Assembly (NCBI GenBank): GCA_021234155.1
Contig: JAJEKV010000010.1
Location: 6,484,871 to 6,548,870 of the forward strand
From: Isoetes taiwanensis
Taxonomy: Eukaryota > Streptophyta > Lycopodiopsida > Isoetales > Isoetaceae
Direction: 5' to 3'
Length of the DNA: 64,000 bases
Both the position numbers and the translations under genes were made by a program. This document shows positions 1-11,190 of the stretch, piece by piece. The notes below the pieces were generated by a model. That model was not told the DNA's origin and made no database searches. It saw only the letters and a list, made by a program, of their open reading frames with translations. Every line of letters starts with the position of its first letter. Positions within the stretch are counted from its first letter, which is position 1.

Positions 1-411
1 TATCTAGTAAATGTATGAAGGTTTCCATTAAAGTAGGTTATGAGTAGGAGCCAAAGTCATGGTTATAAGATGTGTCCATATTTCATAGAATCTATAAATT
101 CCAACATGAAATAGAGTGTGGCAAGGGCCACTTTACTATCACAATGCAAGTCCATATACAAAATGACATGTTAATTACTTTACCACGAAAGCAAAGCAAT
201 GTCTTTCTTATTAAAATAGGATGTTGTTGGGAACCGTGCTGGAACGCCGCATGTGCAGATGCATGCGACGTTCCCTTCCCGCTTGATAAAGGTCCCTCTT
301 GCAAGATGCTAATTGCCGGCATTCAATGTCAATTTGAATTGGCTAAGATAATTATGTCCCTCCTTCCTGCAAGTCAATCTTGAATTTTTGCTCCCTCATC
401 TTGGCGCATCA
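1..411 (+). repeat. R repeat, internally deleted copy (R1a)
   Basis: The first ~55 bases match the sequence lying just downstream of the EG45-like genes at about 7860 and 25015, so another EG45-like copy probably lies just left of the window. Bases ~60-411 match the start of the R repeat seen again at 1300, 8110, 12070, 25790, 46600 and 57805. At about 411 R jumps directly into the middle of the DUF7869-like gene. The copy at 12000-12466 has the same junction, so both descend from one deletion derivative of a full R copy. No coding potential was recognised. Confidence 0.8.
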
Positions 412-1145
412 CTAAATCGTCTGAGCAATCAGGCATTGGCCCTTATTAGGGATGAATCCCTTCACAAAAGCCTTCCAATTTGGGACTTCATCAATGAAGA
501 ATGGAATTGGAGATTTTGCATTGCACTTGATGAACAAGAGAAGTAGCTCTGGTAGTGTCAAAGTATCCGATGAACTAATCAAGGTTGAAAATTTTCTAAA
601 TAAAGCATCAATATCATCATGGGTGTGGTCGACCATCATAAAGCCCACTTGGATCTCATCAAAGACCTTAAGCCAAGTCAAATAAAATAAATATGAAAAT
701 ACATACCTATTTTTGTTTTGGCATGATGTATTATCAAGTTGCAAATAGAGATTTCGGGGAAGAGGGTTGAACACCTCAGGATTCATTGTAGTTGATGTCT
801 TTGGCAATACTTCTGCCATGGAAGCAAGTTTATTCTTCAACGGATTAATGTCTTTGACTGCTTGCATCCATTTGCAATTTGTAGGCTTACTTCCACATAA
901 GAATAGAATAGAAAGTCACCTATCTTGTCCTCTTGTACCAATTCCAAGTTATACATTATCCTAGAAAGTGAATCGATGTGGAAATTTGAGTCATCTTTCC
1001 ATAAATCAAGTGAAAAATGACCATAGGCATGATCACCATGACGATGAGTCAAAGCTCTTGTCAAACTGCTCTTCAAGCGATCACCTCTCCATACAGATTT
1101 TGCTAGATGATGACTTCTAGGCACTAAGGTCTTAACCTGATCCAT
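412..1145 (-). pseudogene. DUF7869-like transposon protein, fragment
   Basis: Two overlapping open stretches in different frames (412-867 and 837-1145). The upstream frame carries an N-terminal block with GDRLKSSLT and a DLWKDDSNFHI segment. The downstream frame carries QLDNTSCQNKNRY and DHTHDDIDALF. The two LDN..KN and HTHxDIDALF motifs are hallmarks of the DUF7869 domain, which is found in large families of plant and animal proteins and is usually transposon-associated (established knowledge; the transposase role is inference). A frameshift separates the halves and the C-terminus is missing. Related copies: 5275-6667, 11353-11870, 27740-28160 and 60840-61571. Confidence 0.65.
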
Positions 1146-1230
1146 CTTATCATGTATTATATATAGATGATTTTCAGGAGACCGCTGTGACCGCTGTGAC
1201 CGATGATTTGCAGGAGACCGCTGTGATTTT

Positions 1231-4200
1231 CAGGCGTGGTTACAAGATATGTACATGCATATGGATAAGATATGAACTACTTAAATTAGGCAATTGAGAC
1301 ATTAACACGTGGTTATAAGATATATCCATGTTTAATATAATCTATAAATTCCAACATGAAATAGAGTGTGGCAAGGGCCACTTTACTATCACAATGCAAG
1401 TCCATATGCAAAATGACATGTTCATTACTTTATCACGAAAGCAAAGCAATATCTTTCTTATTAAAATAGGATGTTGTTGGGAACCATGCCAGAACGCTGC
1501 ATGTGTAGATGCATGCGACGTTCCCTTCCCGCTTGATAAAGGCTCCTCTTGCAAGATGCTAGTCGATGGCATTCAATGTCAATTTGAATTGGCTAAGATA
1601 ATTATGTCCCTCCTTCCTATGAATTTCTCACTCCCTGCAAGTCAATCGAGTTTTTGCTCCCCCATCTTGGCGCATCACTAAGTCGTCTGATTCTTGAGCT
1701 GGGCCATTTGATTCTTGAGTTGGGTGTTCCTTTTGCGGGATTATTTTATCGTCTAAACCTCCAGTATTGAATGCTTAGTTCAAATTGTCCTCCTGGCAAC
1801 TAAGGAGGCATATGATCTGGCGATGGCTGCATATGATTGACGCATGGGAAGTTTCATTCTGCTTCAGAGCTCATCTCTTGCTAGGTTTCAGCATTGACGA
1901 CCCATCTTTACATTCTTGACATAGATTCATCTATTTTTTTCACTCCCTGGATTAGAAAGACTGGAGCCTGGTAGAGACTTGCATTGCGTTTATTAACAGG
2001 TCTGCATTGATTTGGTGTTATGTTTACTATTGAGTCGAAAAAACATTTAACTAAGGGTTGGTAGCTTCATTTTTCCATATCTAGTGTTTCTAATACCAGA
2101 TAACTCAACTCAACTGCGACTCTTGAGGCCTACGTGTGCATTTTGCTTGAATATCTTTTAGTACCAGGTGCAAGAGCTCTACTGTTATAGCATGGAATCA
2201 TATGCTTGCAAGATCAATTTTGCATGGAATCATATGCTTGCATTTTGCTTGAATATCTTTGAGTACCGGGTCCATCCTTAGTACCTATATAGTTAGAGAT
2301 CTAGCTGCCACTTTCTTATCCCTTTTTAGTGACCAAAGATTGTTTGGTTCCAGAAAACTATGCATGTACCTGCCCCTTTGCTGCAATCAATCTGTGAACA
2401 TTCATATAAGCATAAAAATGATTGAGGGATTCAGGGGGAAATGAATACTATGGGATACACCATGGTCATATGCCATTGATGTAAAAGGGGAGTAGAATCA
2501 TAAAGAAAAAGGGTAGGAAATTATCTCCCTTCTCAAGCATGTAAAGGTGTTAGAGACGTTGGTTAGAGGATTGCTCAAAAAGGTTTTATTTTTCTTTTAT
2601 GGAGGTTCGACTTCTTGTGTCAACAGGATTGGCAACCATTGTAAATCATAGGGTATCTGATTACAAATACAGCACGACTAATCATTTCTAAATGTATTTG
2701 GAGTGGTCGCATGCTTGCCATATGGGAGTCGTAGGATGGGTTTATCTGACGGTCACATGGGATGTTTGGCGTGACGAGTGCTAATAAGGATAAAAATTAT
2801 GCTTCCATACAATATAACATGCCTTAGATATATCAAGTTGATTACTTTTTTATGTGGAAGGTGTAGGCGTACTTCGAGTGATAGTAAGGTTCTTACAATT
2901 TTGGGCCAGCCTTTTTCAGAATATCCATCAAATCCATGGGTGCCAAGGTCAAGTCAGTTGGCAGTGCAGAAGAATAGTCATGGTTAGAGTAAGTACAATT
3001 CAATGTTTCTATGTTTCAGTCTTCCATTATATCATTTCATGCTTCCATTTTTCATTCCTTTTTGAGATGCCATTTGAGCAGAGTGCCCATAATTGAAAGA
3101 TCACATTCATTCTTTAATGTATGGTAGACTATTTTATGTAAAGGTTTTCAACATTCTTGGCATTTTGAGATTTCAAAGTGTATATTTTGGTGATGTAGCA
3201 TGTTCAAAGTACAATAGCTAACTGATAGAAGATGATCTATATTTGAAGAGAAGAATATTAGCTACTTCATAATGCTTAGCATGCTAGTGACAAGCAGGGT
3301 AGCCCTTAAGGACGAAAGTTCGCCAAAAGGCTATTTTTCAAGCATATCGAAAAATTTTGATGCTATGGTTTAGTAGGACCCGTTTTAGATGAAAAAACTA
3401 AAATTAGCCAACTTTTATACAAACAAATCTCACTCCACTTGAAAGTTCGCCACATCCACTAAGCGTCATAACTATGGATTCGCCTTATCCTCTACCCTCC
3501 TTCTCGAAGATTTCTTAAAAAATCGCCTAATATTTTAGGCTTTCTTCATAACCTAATCTATTCTCCATATCCATCCGGGTACATATGATAATTTTAAGAG
3601 TTATTTTTGTAGCTATTGTGTTTCAAATACTTCTAAGGATGCACTGGGATCATTTTTTTATGGATGCCAGTGAATATAATTTCACCACAGAAATTGCACT
3701 TGAAAAATAAAGACACTTAAATCTTGGCAAAATAATATTGGCCATGATTCGCCTAGACTTCTATAAAAAACATTCATGTCTAGAAAACATTCGCCAGCAT
3801 AACTAATCTTGCAACTCTATTATTCGCCCGACCTTCTAAACTATGCTTAGACAAATTTGGCCTTAAGGGCAACCCTGGTGACAAGTGCATGCATGTATTG
3901 CAGATATCAAGGGAGAGCTATGAATGTCCTTTATCAAGGGAGAGCTAAGATATCGGGTGTAAGGTTCTTATATTTTTGGGCCAGCCTTCTTCAAAATATA
4001 CATCATTTCATAGGTGCCAACGTCAGGTCAGTTAGACATAAGCAGAGTTTCATTAAACTTGGAATATAGAAAACAAGTTGGAATAATTTTTATATAGTAT
4101 CCTCAGAGGGTTATGTATTACCTCTATACTTATAGTACGGTTATGTGTATTACAAAAGGTTATGTATACCTGTTGTATACTAACACAACCAGATTACAAC
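1231..4200 (+). repeat. R repeat, full-length copy (R1b), non-coding part
   Basis: This ~3-kb stretch is repeated at 8040-10440, in 19898-21680 (partial), at 25200-27242, inverted at 28290-29140, and at 57805-59880. It begins with a recurrent GGTTATAAGATAT segment and includes a sub-block starting TCTTTCTTATTAAAATAGG at about 1451. That sub-block resembles the 5' end of the Helitron at 46712. I see no conserved ORF in it: short open frames are not preserved between copies. A MITE interrupts it at 3295-3877. The A/B ORF pair follows immediately. Confidence 0.75.
3295..3877. mobile_element. hAT-type MITE (583 bp)
   Basis: Terminal inverted repeats CAGGGTAGCCCTTAAGG (left) and CCTTAAGGGCAACCCTG (right) pair over 16 of 17 bases. 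The element is flanked by a perfect 8-bp direct duplication GTGACAAG (3287-3294 and 3878-3885). The same R position is empty, with a single GTGACAAG, in the copies near 10125, 21505 and (inverted) 28600. CAGGG termini and 8-bp target duplications are the signature of the hAT superfamily (established). The interior is AT-rich and non-coding, so the element is non-autonomous. A motif like TTCGCC recurs inside it. Confidence 0.93.
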
Positions 4201-4216
4201 AAGATTACAAGTACTA

Positions 4217-4534
4217 TTACTCTTCTGAATCATCGTCACCAGGCGCTCCAGAGATCCTTTCGATCATGAACAATTGATGCTCTCGACTCCATATAAGATG
4301 GATGATAACATCAAAGGGATCAGGATAATGGCGGGTAGGATTGATAGCAACAGTGGTCATCCTGTCTTCAAGCACTACACCTCGCTCATGGCACTGCAAG
4401 AGGTTCTCATCGTTCATCTTGCAAGTAATAAAATCACCTTCTGGACTAGAATGTGCCATAGCTAGATCAATGTTCATGGACTCGGCAATTTGATGCATAG
4501 TTATACCCACCAAATTTATTGATGGTATATGCAT
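4217..4534 (-). CDS. ORF A: small conserved protein of unknown function (copy 1)
   Basis: A 105-residue ORF starting at ATG 4534. I do not recognise a named family. It shares a clear pattern with ORF B (4631-4945) and with the antisense ORF C in the LTR element (36998-37261). The pattern is ITCxM, then L..C..RG(I/V), a variable ~24-residue stretch, and (V/I)IHLxW near the C-terminus; A ends in an acidic GDDDSEE tail. Two Cys and one His are constant. There is no signal peptide or membrane segment. It is transcribed away from B across a 96-bp gap. Copies: intact at 59896-60216, broken at 10462-10779, and a C-terminal piece inverted at about 28160-28280. Conservation as an ORF across copies and elements argues that it is or was a real protein; its function is unknown. 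Confidence 0.7.
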   Translation of the reverse strand: MHIPSINLVGITMHQIAESMNIDLAMAHSSPEGDFITCKMNDENLLQCHERGVVLEDRMTTVAINPTRHYPDPFDVIIHLIWSREHQLFMIERISGAPGDDDSEE

Positions 4535-4630
4535 AGAAATTATTGGACATGATATAACAAATCAATTACATACTATGTATGATACTCGTATATACCCAAT
4601 AATGTTGCTGCAGTGGACATCAATAATTGT
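4535..4630. promoter_or_regulatory. Putative bidirectional promoter between ORFs A and B
   Basis: A 96-bp AT-rich gap between two divergent start codons. It contains CGTATATACCC at ~4587-4597, which can be read as a TATA-like element in either direction, and a CCAAT-like CCCAAT just beyond it. It is conserved in the copies at ~10780-10875 and ~60217-60314. The head-to-head layout implies a shared promoter; the exact elements are inference. Confidence 0.4.
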
Positions 4631-4945
4631 ATGGGTATAAGTGCAGCTACATTCCATGGCATAAGGCATTCATTAGCTATGTCTCGACGTGCTGCTAGAG
4701 GTCTTGAGAGGTCGCAATTACCTCCTCGTGCTGAATACCTCGACTCCATTACTTGCTCTATGAGCTTCAAAGATTTATATTCATGCAAGCAAAGAGGTAT
4801 CATCCTTGATCCCTGGCTGGATGGTATAGCAGAGGGTCGAAAGAGAGATTCCCCCGGCGAGTACCGTGTTGTTATCCATCTTGTTTGGGTTCCAGAGCGC
4901 GACGCTTATGAGCTTGATAATATCATCAATGCCTATAATCTATGA
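4631..4945 (+). CDS. ORF B: small conserved protein, paralogue of ORF A (copy 1)
   Basis: 104 residues from ATG 4631; an upstream in-frame GTG at 4613 is less likely in a eukaryote. It carries the same core as ORF A: SITCSM, L..C..RGI, DPWLDG, then RVVIHLVWVPE and a short C-terminal tail. It lacks A's acidic tail and has a more basic N-terminus (RRAARGLERS). The copy at 10876-11190 is also intact, with 13 amino-acid differences. The copy at 60315-60610 lost its start and 15 or more bases. The divergent A/B arrangement suggests an ancient inverted duplication of one gene followed by divergence. Function unknown. Confidence 0.7.
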   Translation: MGISAATFHGIRHSLAMSRRAARGLERSQLPPRAEYLDSITCSMSFKDLYSCKQRGIILDPWLDGIAEGRKRDSPGEYRVVIHLVWVPERDAYELDNIINAYNL

Positions 4946-5274
4946 ATCTTGTATATACTATAAGAGTATTATGCATGATGAGTAAATAAATGTATGCTAT
5001 AACTGTATTATGCAGTTGTTACAGATGTAAGCATTTATAAGTGATCTAAGTTATAGTAATGTACAAGATCTAATGTATTAAGATCAATAAGATATATATA
5101 GTAACAGTACAAGATCCCATGTATTAAGATGAATGTGCTATGTCTTTCCACATTTCTACAATATATTTTGGAATTTGGACAGTTTTCGGCCTCTTGCCAT
5201 TGGCATCCCAAGCATAATGAATAGCATTTAAATTTTCGTACCTTGAAGAATTGAAAGGATTAGGCCAGCAATGG

Positions 5275-6667
5275 TTACTTAAGCAATATATCTGTGTAGT
5301 CCCCTCCAGTAGGCTTCATATAAATATGGCCAAAATTTGTAGATTCCGGATAAAGAACATCATTCTCCTCTGCATATCCTAACCAAGTGGCAGTATCATC
5401 ATCTCCAAGTCTGACTAACATACCCTTTGTCACATATACGTGAGAATCAAACTCTTCAAGAGGCATCACTGGATGCCCATCTGAAGGGCCACAATGAGAA
5501 GGTAAAAGTCGCATAACCAAGGCAAATACATCGATCTCTAGAACAAATGCAACTTGTTCTGGAGGAGCTTGTCTTGTTTGTGGCCAAAATGCATCACTTT
5601 GAGGATGTCCAGGAGTAACATCCTCCAAATAGGTAAGAAGTTGGCTCCAGTATTCAACATTTGCCGTGTATTGCCTTGCAAACAAGCTAGTTTCTTGATT
5701 CGTACATATGTCCTTCCATAAGGAGATGTAGTTCTTGATGCTATCCTTCAACCTAGGAAGAGCTTTCAATGTTGTTCTGGGAGGAATATTCTGTGTCACA
5801 CCACTTGGTAGCATTGGTTGAGCATATTCATCCTCTTTCCACATTTTAACTCCTGGAGAATCTGATGGCAACCACTCTTTATGTGTAGGACGTATTTTGT
5901 ATTGCATAACAGGCCAATCTCCTGCCATCTTAAATTTGAAGAGCAATGGTTCAGTATGAGCATCCAGGCGTTGGCCCTTATCAGGGATGAATCCCTTCAC
6001 AAAAGCCTTCCAATTTGGGACTTCATCAATGAAGTATGGAATTGGAGATTTTGCATTGCACTTGCCGAATGAGAAAAATAGCTCTGGTAGTGTCAAGACA
6101 TCCGATGAACTTATCAAGGTTGAAAAATTTTCAAATAAAGCATCAATATCATTATTGGTATGGCCGGCCGTTCTAAAGCCCACTTGGATCTCATCAAAGA
6201 CCTTAAGCCAAGTCAAATAAGGTAAGTATGAAAATACATACCTATTTTTGTTTTGGCATGATGCATTATCAAGTTTGCAAATAGAGATTTCGGGGAAGAG
6301 GGTTGAATACCTCAGGATTCGTTGTAGTTGATGTCTTTGGCAATACTTCTGCCATGGAAGCAAGTTTGTTCTTCAAAGGATTAATGTCTTTGACTGCTTG
6401 CATCCATTTGTAAATTGTAGGCTTACTTCAACATAAGTCACTTATGTTGTCCTCTTGTACTAATTCCAAGTTATACAATATCCTAGAAAGTGAACGGATG
6501 TAGAAATTTGAGTCATCTTTCCATAAATCAAGTGAATAATGACCATAGGTATGATCACCATGCCCATGAGTCAAAGCTCCTGTCAAACTGCTCTTCAAAC
6601 GATCACCTCTCCATACAGATTTTTCTAGATGATGACTTCTAGGCACTAAAGTCTTCATCTGATCCAT
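5275..6667 (-). pseudogene. DUF7869-like transposon protein (copy 1, nearly full length)
   Basis: The gene starts at ATG 6667 with an 80-residue N-terminal frame (MDQMKTLVPRSHHLEK..., with GDRLKSSLT and LDLWKDDSNF) that stops at 6428. The body continues in another frame as a 362-codon open stretch (6363-5275; its first codon is TTG, not a true start). The body shows LDNASCQNKNRY, a GHTNNDIDALF segment, and a C-terminal half including WLGYAEEN and GGDYTD. The D-N-KN and GHTxxDIDxLF motifs identify a DUF7869-like domain; no catalytic triad can be proven by eye. At least one frameshift or an unrecognised intron near 6420 breaks it. It lies just downstream of ORF B in convergent orientation. Every R copy with a full 3' end carries it, so R, A, B and this gene may be parts of one old transposon (inference). 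Confidence 0.65.
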
Positions 6668-7019
6668 CTTATCATGTATTATGCATAGATAATTTTCAGG
6701 AGACCGCTATGACAATGCTCTCCAATTCCAGTACTGACTTCTGCAAGAACATTGCTCTAGCATATGAGGCCGACGTTGAATTGTAAGATTTCGTCTCTCT
6801 CTCTCTCTTGTATCTTTTGTTTTTTTCCAGCTTCTGCTTAATTACAATGCAGATGTTTTATTTAGAGAAGGTTGTATTTTTTGCAATGCCAACATCTAGA
6901 AATTCTCTTTTCCATATACTATAAAAAGAGTACAAGACTATAGTTGTTCCTATAAGCTCTTCAACCATTGCACCAACTTCTTTATGTATAACCTTCTTAT
7001 TAAGAATGGAAGGAGGCTT

Positions 7020-7261
7020 GCGTCGCCTGCTACAGTCGCATGCCCTGCCCCAGTTGCCTCACCTTCTGTTGCTCGCACATCTAATGCGGCTTCCACTTCT
7101 ACCACACCCCCTCCTCCCCCCTTCTGCTGCTAGCACTGAATCTATAGCTGCAACCCCTGCCAACAAATAGGAATTGTCCTCCGCATAGTCTCCTGGAATT
7201 GTCGGGGCTTCCCATGGCAGAAGGGAGATAGCCTCAATTCTATTGTGCATCAGATGACACT
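7020..7261 (+). pseudogene. L1-type LINE fragment
   Basis: A Pro/Ser/Thr-rich frame is followed by a peptide beginning IVSWNCRGFPWQKGDSLNSI. This matches the start of the apurinic-type endonuclease of plant L1 LINEs, which typically begin with (I/L)SWNCRG (established). It breaks into the truncated first exon of the EG45-like copy at 7262. Only the first ~25 codons of the endonuclease remain. Confidence 0.55.
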
Positions 7262-7660
7262 CAAGCCAACTCTGGGAGATCCACATGGTACGAGGGCAAT
7301 TATAGAAGTAAGTTTCTAAGGCTAATATTTCTAAGACTACATCTCTAAACCAATTGATCTTTTACAGATAATGCTTGTAATATGGATGTCCCTGGCAACT
7401 ACATGTTTGCCGCAGGAAGCAAATCCATCTATAATAATGGAAATGGATGTGGTGCCAAGTACCAGATCAAGTGTGTTCGTGCCAATAATTTAGGGGCAGG
7501 TTGTTATAACCATGACAGTTTCACTGTCACAGTTATTGACTATTGCAATGAAGCCGACGGCCCTTGCAATGCTGAGCTTGACCTTCCAAAGGAGCTCTTC
7601 CAATGGATGGCACCTCTTGACACTGGAAACATCATCATTGAATACAATCGCATATATTAG
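7262..7660 (+). pseudogene. EG45/plant natriuretic peptide-like gene, 5'-truncated copy 1
   Basis: Exon 1 remnant 7262-7307 (QANSGRSTWYEGNYR), a GTAAGT intron (7308-7367) and intact exon 2 (7368-7660) ending ...IIIEYNRIY and a stop. Exon 2 keeps the double-psi beta-barrel signature: six Cys, VIDYCN, AELDLPKELF and TGNIIIEYNRI. The signal peptide, ATG and promoter of the intact copy (24366) are absent; a LINE fragment sits in their place. Without a start and secretion signal it is probably non-functional, although exon 2 shows no disabling change. Confidence 0.75.
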
Positions 7661-7670
7661 CTTCAAATCA

Positions 7671-7705
<35 letters not shown>
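7671..7705. repeat. (AAAT)n microsatellite
   Basis: About nine tandem TAAA/AAAT units in the 3' flank of EG45-like copy 1. The equivalent position after copy 3 (24838-24850) has only about three units, so this is a variable tract. Confidence 0.95.
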
Positions 7706-7920
7706 GGAAAGACCTTTTGTTATTATGGATAAAGCTTCTTCTGAGAATGAAAGAGGTTTTCCAAATTTCAAGTATTATGATTACGTCCATAATATATATA
7801 GCTTATAATGACTCTTGTTGGTTATGTATGGTTTGGATGTGGTGAAGTTCCATATGTAGTAAATGTATGAAGGTTTCCATTAAAGTAGGTTATGAGTAGG
7901 AGCCAAAGAACAAAGAGACA

Positions 7921-8035
7921 CACATCAAGGTATATATAGAAGATAAGTCTGGCTGATAACGAGGCCTTGTATAGACATTAACGCCTGATACAAGGACCGC
8001 ATAACATCGTGCATATTACAGTCTCACTCCCAGGG
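7921..8035 (+). repeat. Conserved ~110-bp segment upstream of R
   Basis: A segment reading CTGATAACGAGGCCTTGTAT, then about 45 further bases ending in CGGGCATATTA. It recurs at 11930-11985, 14040-14105, 25105-25175 and inverted at 27600-27675. In each case a pyrimidine-rich tract follows (pure (CT)n in the inverted copy), then R. It may be the edge of an older element, but I cannot assign it. Confidence 0.6.
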
Positions 8036-8039
8036 ATGG

Positions 8040-10461
8040 GCTTGGTTATAAGATATGTATATGTATATGGATAAGATATGAACTACTTAAATTAGGCAAT
8101 TGAGACATTAACATGTGGTTATAAGATATATTCATGTTTAATAGAATCTATAAATTCCAACATGAAATAGAGTGTGGCAAGGGCCAGTTTACTATAAAAA
8201 TCATTCATTCTTTCTTTCTTTCTTTACTATCACAATGCAAGTCCATATGCAAAATGGCATGTTCATTACTTCATCACGAAAGCAAAGCAATATCTTTTTT
8301 AATAAAATAGGATGATGTTGGGACCATGCCAGAACGCCGCATGTGCAGATGCATGCGACGTTCCCTTCCTGGTTGATAAAGGCTCCTCTTGCAGGATGCT
8401 AGTTGTCGGCATTCAATGGCAATTTGAATTGGCTAAGATAATTATGTCCCTCCTTCCTACGAATTTCTCACTCCCTGCAAGTCGATCGAATTTTTGCTCC
8501 CTCATATTGGTGCATCACTAAGTCGTCTGATTCTTGAGCTGGGCCATTTGATTCTTGGGTTGGGTGTTCCTTTTGCGGGATTATTTTATCGTGTAAATCT
8601 CCAGTATTGAATGCTTAGTTCAAATTGTCCTCCTGGCAACTAAGGAGGCATATGATTTGGCGACAGCTGCATATGATTGACGCATGGGAAGTTTCATTCT
8701 GCTTCAGAGCTCCATCTCTTGCCAGGTTTCAGCATTAATGACCCATCTTTACATTCTTGACACAGATTCATCTATTTTTTTCACTCCCTCGATTAGAAAG
8801 ACTGGAGCCTGGCAGAGACTTGCATTGTGTTTATTAACTGGTCTGCATTGATTTGGTGTTATGTTTACTATTGAGCCGAAAAAACATTTAACTAAGAGTT
8901 GGTAGCTTCATTTTTCCATATCTAGTGTTTCTAATACAAGACAACTCAAGTCAACTGCGACTCTTGAAGCCTACATGTGCATTTTGCTTGAATATTTTTG
9001 AGTACCAGGTGCAAGAGCTCTGCTGTTATAGCATGGAATCATATGTTTGCAAGATCAATTTTGCATGGAATCATATGCTTGCATTTTGCTTGAATATCTT
9101 TGAGCACTAGACCCATCCTTAATACCTATATAGTTAGAGATCTAGCTGCCACTTTATTATCCCTTTTTAGTAAGCAAAGATTGTTTGGTTCCAGGAAACT
9201 ATGCATGTACCTGCCCCTTTGATGCAATCAAGCTGTGAACATTCATATAAGCATAAAAATGATTGAGGGATTCAGGGGGAAATGAATACTATGGGATACA
9301 CCATGGTCCTATGCCATTGATGTAAAAGGGGAGTAGGACCATAAAGAAAAAGGGTAGGAAATTATCTCCCTTCTTAAGCATGTAAAGGTGTTAGAGATGT
9401 TGGTTAGAGGACTGCTCAAAAAGGTTTTATTTTTCTTTTATGGAGGTTCGATTTCCCGTGTCGACAGGATTGGCAACCATTGTAAATCATAGGGTATTGA
9501 TTACAAATACAGCGCGACCAATCATTTCTAAATGTATTTGGAGTGGTCGCACCATATGGGAGTCGTAGGATGGGTGTATCCGACGACCGCATGGGATGTT
9601 TGGCGTGACGAGTGCTAAGAAACATAAAAATTACGCTTCCATACAATATAAAATGCCTTAGATATATCAAATTGATTACTTTTTTATGTGAAAGGTGTAG
9701 GCATACTTCGAGTGATAGTAAGGTTCTTATAATTTCGGGCCAGCCTTTTTCAGAATATCCATCAAATCCATGGGTGCCAAGGTCAAGTCAGTTGGCAGTG
9801 CAGAAGAATAGTCATGGTTAGAGTAAGTACAATTCAATGTTTCTATTTTTCAGTCTTCCACTATATCATTTCATGCTTCCATTTTTCATTCCTTTTTGAG
9901 ATGCCATTTGAGCAGAGTGCCCATAATTGAAAGATCACATTCATTCTTTAAAGTATAGTAGACTATTTTATGTAAAGGTTTTCAACATTCTTGGCATTTT
10001 GAGCTTTCAAAGTGTATATTTTGGAGATATAGCATGTTCAAAGTACAATAGCTAACTGATAAAAGATGATCTATATTTGAAGAGAAGAATATTAGCTACT
10101 TCATAATGCTTAAGCATGCTGGTGACAAGTGCATGCATGTATTGCAGATATCAAGGGAGAGCTACAAATGTCCTTTATCAAGGGAGAGCTAAGATATCGA
10201 GTGTAAGGTTCTTATATTTTTAGGCCAGCCTTCTTCAGAATATACATCATTTCATGGCTGCCAACGTCAATTCAGTTGGACATAAGCAGAGTTTCATTAA
10301 ATCTGGAATATACAAGACAAGTTGGAATAATTTTTGTATAGTATACCTCAGAGGGTTATGTATTACCTCTATACTTATAGTATGGTTATATGTATTACAA
10401 AAGGTTATGTATACCTGTTGTATACTAACACAACCAAATTACAACAAGATTACAAGTACTA
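8040..10461 (+). repeat. R repeat copy 2 (R2), non-coding part
   Basis: Closely matches 1231-4200 but lacks the MITE (single GTGACAAG at ~10122). A (TTTC)n run occurs at ~8206-8226. No ORF is conserved with other copies. Confidence 0.8.
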
Positions 10462-10779
10462 TTACTCTTCTGAATCATCGTCACCAGGCGCTCCAGAGAT
10501 CCTTTGAATCATGAACAATTGATTCTCTCGATTCCATATAAGATGGATGATAACATCAAAGGGATCAGGATAATGGCAGGCAGGATTGATAGCAACAGTG
10601 GTCATCCTGTCTTCAAGCACTATACCTCACTCGCGGCACTGCAAGAGTTCCTCATGGTTCATCTTGCAAGTAATGGAATCACCTTCTGGACTAGAATGTG
10701 CCATAGCTAGACCAATGTTCATGGACCCGACAATTTGATGCATAGTTATACCCACCAAATTTATTGATGGTATATGTAT
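10462..10779 (-). pseudogene. ORF A, broken copy 2
   Basis: Same reading frame as 4217-4534 but with two disabling changes visible. The start codon reads ATA instead of ATG, and the CGA/CGC codon after LLQC.E has become TGA (C-to-T). The rest of the frame, including DPFDVIIHLIW and the acidic tail, is still open. Confidence 0.7.
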
Positions 10780-10875
10780 AGAAATTATTGGACGTGATAT
10801 GACAGATCATATGCATACTACGTATGGTACTCGTATATACCCAATAATATTGCTGCAGTAGACATCAATAATTGT

Positions 10876-11190
10876 ATGGGTATAAGTGCAGCTACATTCA
10901 ATGGCATAAGGCATTCATTTGCTATGTATCGACGTCCTGCTAGAGTTCTTAAGAGGTCACAATTACCTCCTCGTGCTAAATACCTCGACTCCATTACTTG
11001 CTCTATGAGCTTCAAAGATTTGTATGCATGCAAGCAAAGAGGTATCATCCTTGATCCCTGGTTGGATGGTATAGCAGAGGGTCGAGAGAGAGATTCCCCC
11101 GGCGAGTACCACGTTGTTATCCATCTTGTTTGGGTTCCAAAGTGTGACGCTTATGAGCTTGATAATATCACCAATGCCTATAATCTATGA
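10876..11190 (+). CDS. ORF B, intact copy 2
   Basis: 104 residues from ATG 10876 with the same length and termini as 4631-4945. It retains SITCSMSFKDL, CKQRGIILDPWLDGIAEG and VVIHLVWVP. Its divergent partner A is dead in this copy while B remains open. Function unknown. Confidence 0.6.
   Translation: MGISAATFNGIRHSFAMYRRPARVLKRSQLPPRAKYLDSITCSMSFKDLYACKQRGIILDPWLDGIAEGRERDSPGEYHVVIHLVWVPKCDAYELDNITNAYNL

Noticed and set aside
3276-3286. CTAGT/CTGGT after an ATGCTTAAGCAT palindrome in R as a Helitron 3' end
   Set aside because: The palindrome lies only one base from the CTRR, and R similarity continues unbroken beyond this point in all copies, so it is not an element boundary.
4274-4465. Plus-strand ORFs opposite ORF A (also near 10504 and 59981)
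   Set aside because: They lie wholly antisense to ORF A, and changes between copies preserve the A frame motifs better than these.
4613-4630. GTG start for ORF B, and the similar TTG/GTG starts for the Rep ORF (57441), the DUF7869 frame (6363) and ORF C (37279)
   Set aside because: Non-ATG starts are unlikely in plant nuclear genes, and an ATG with the conserved part downstream is available for B, Rep and C.
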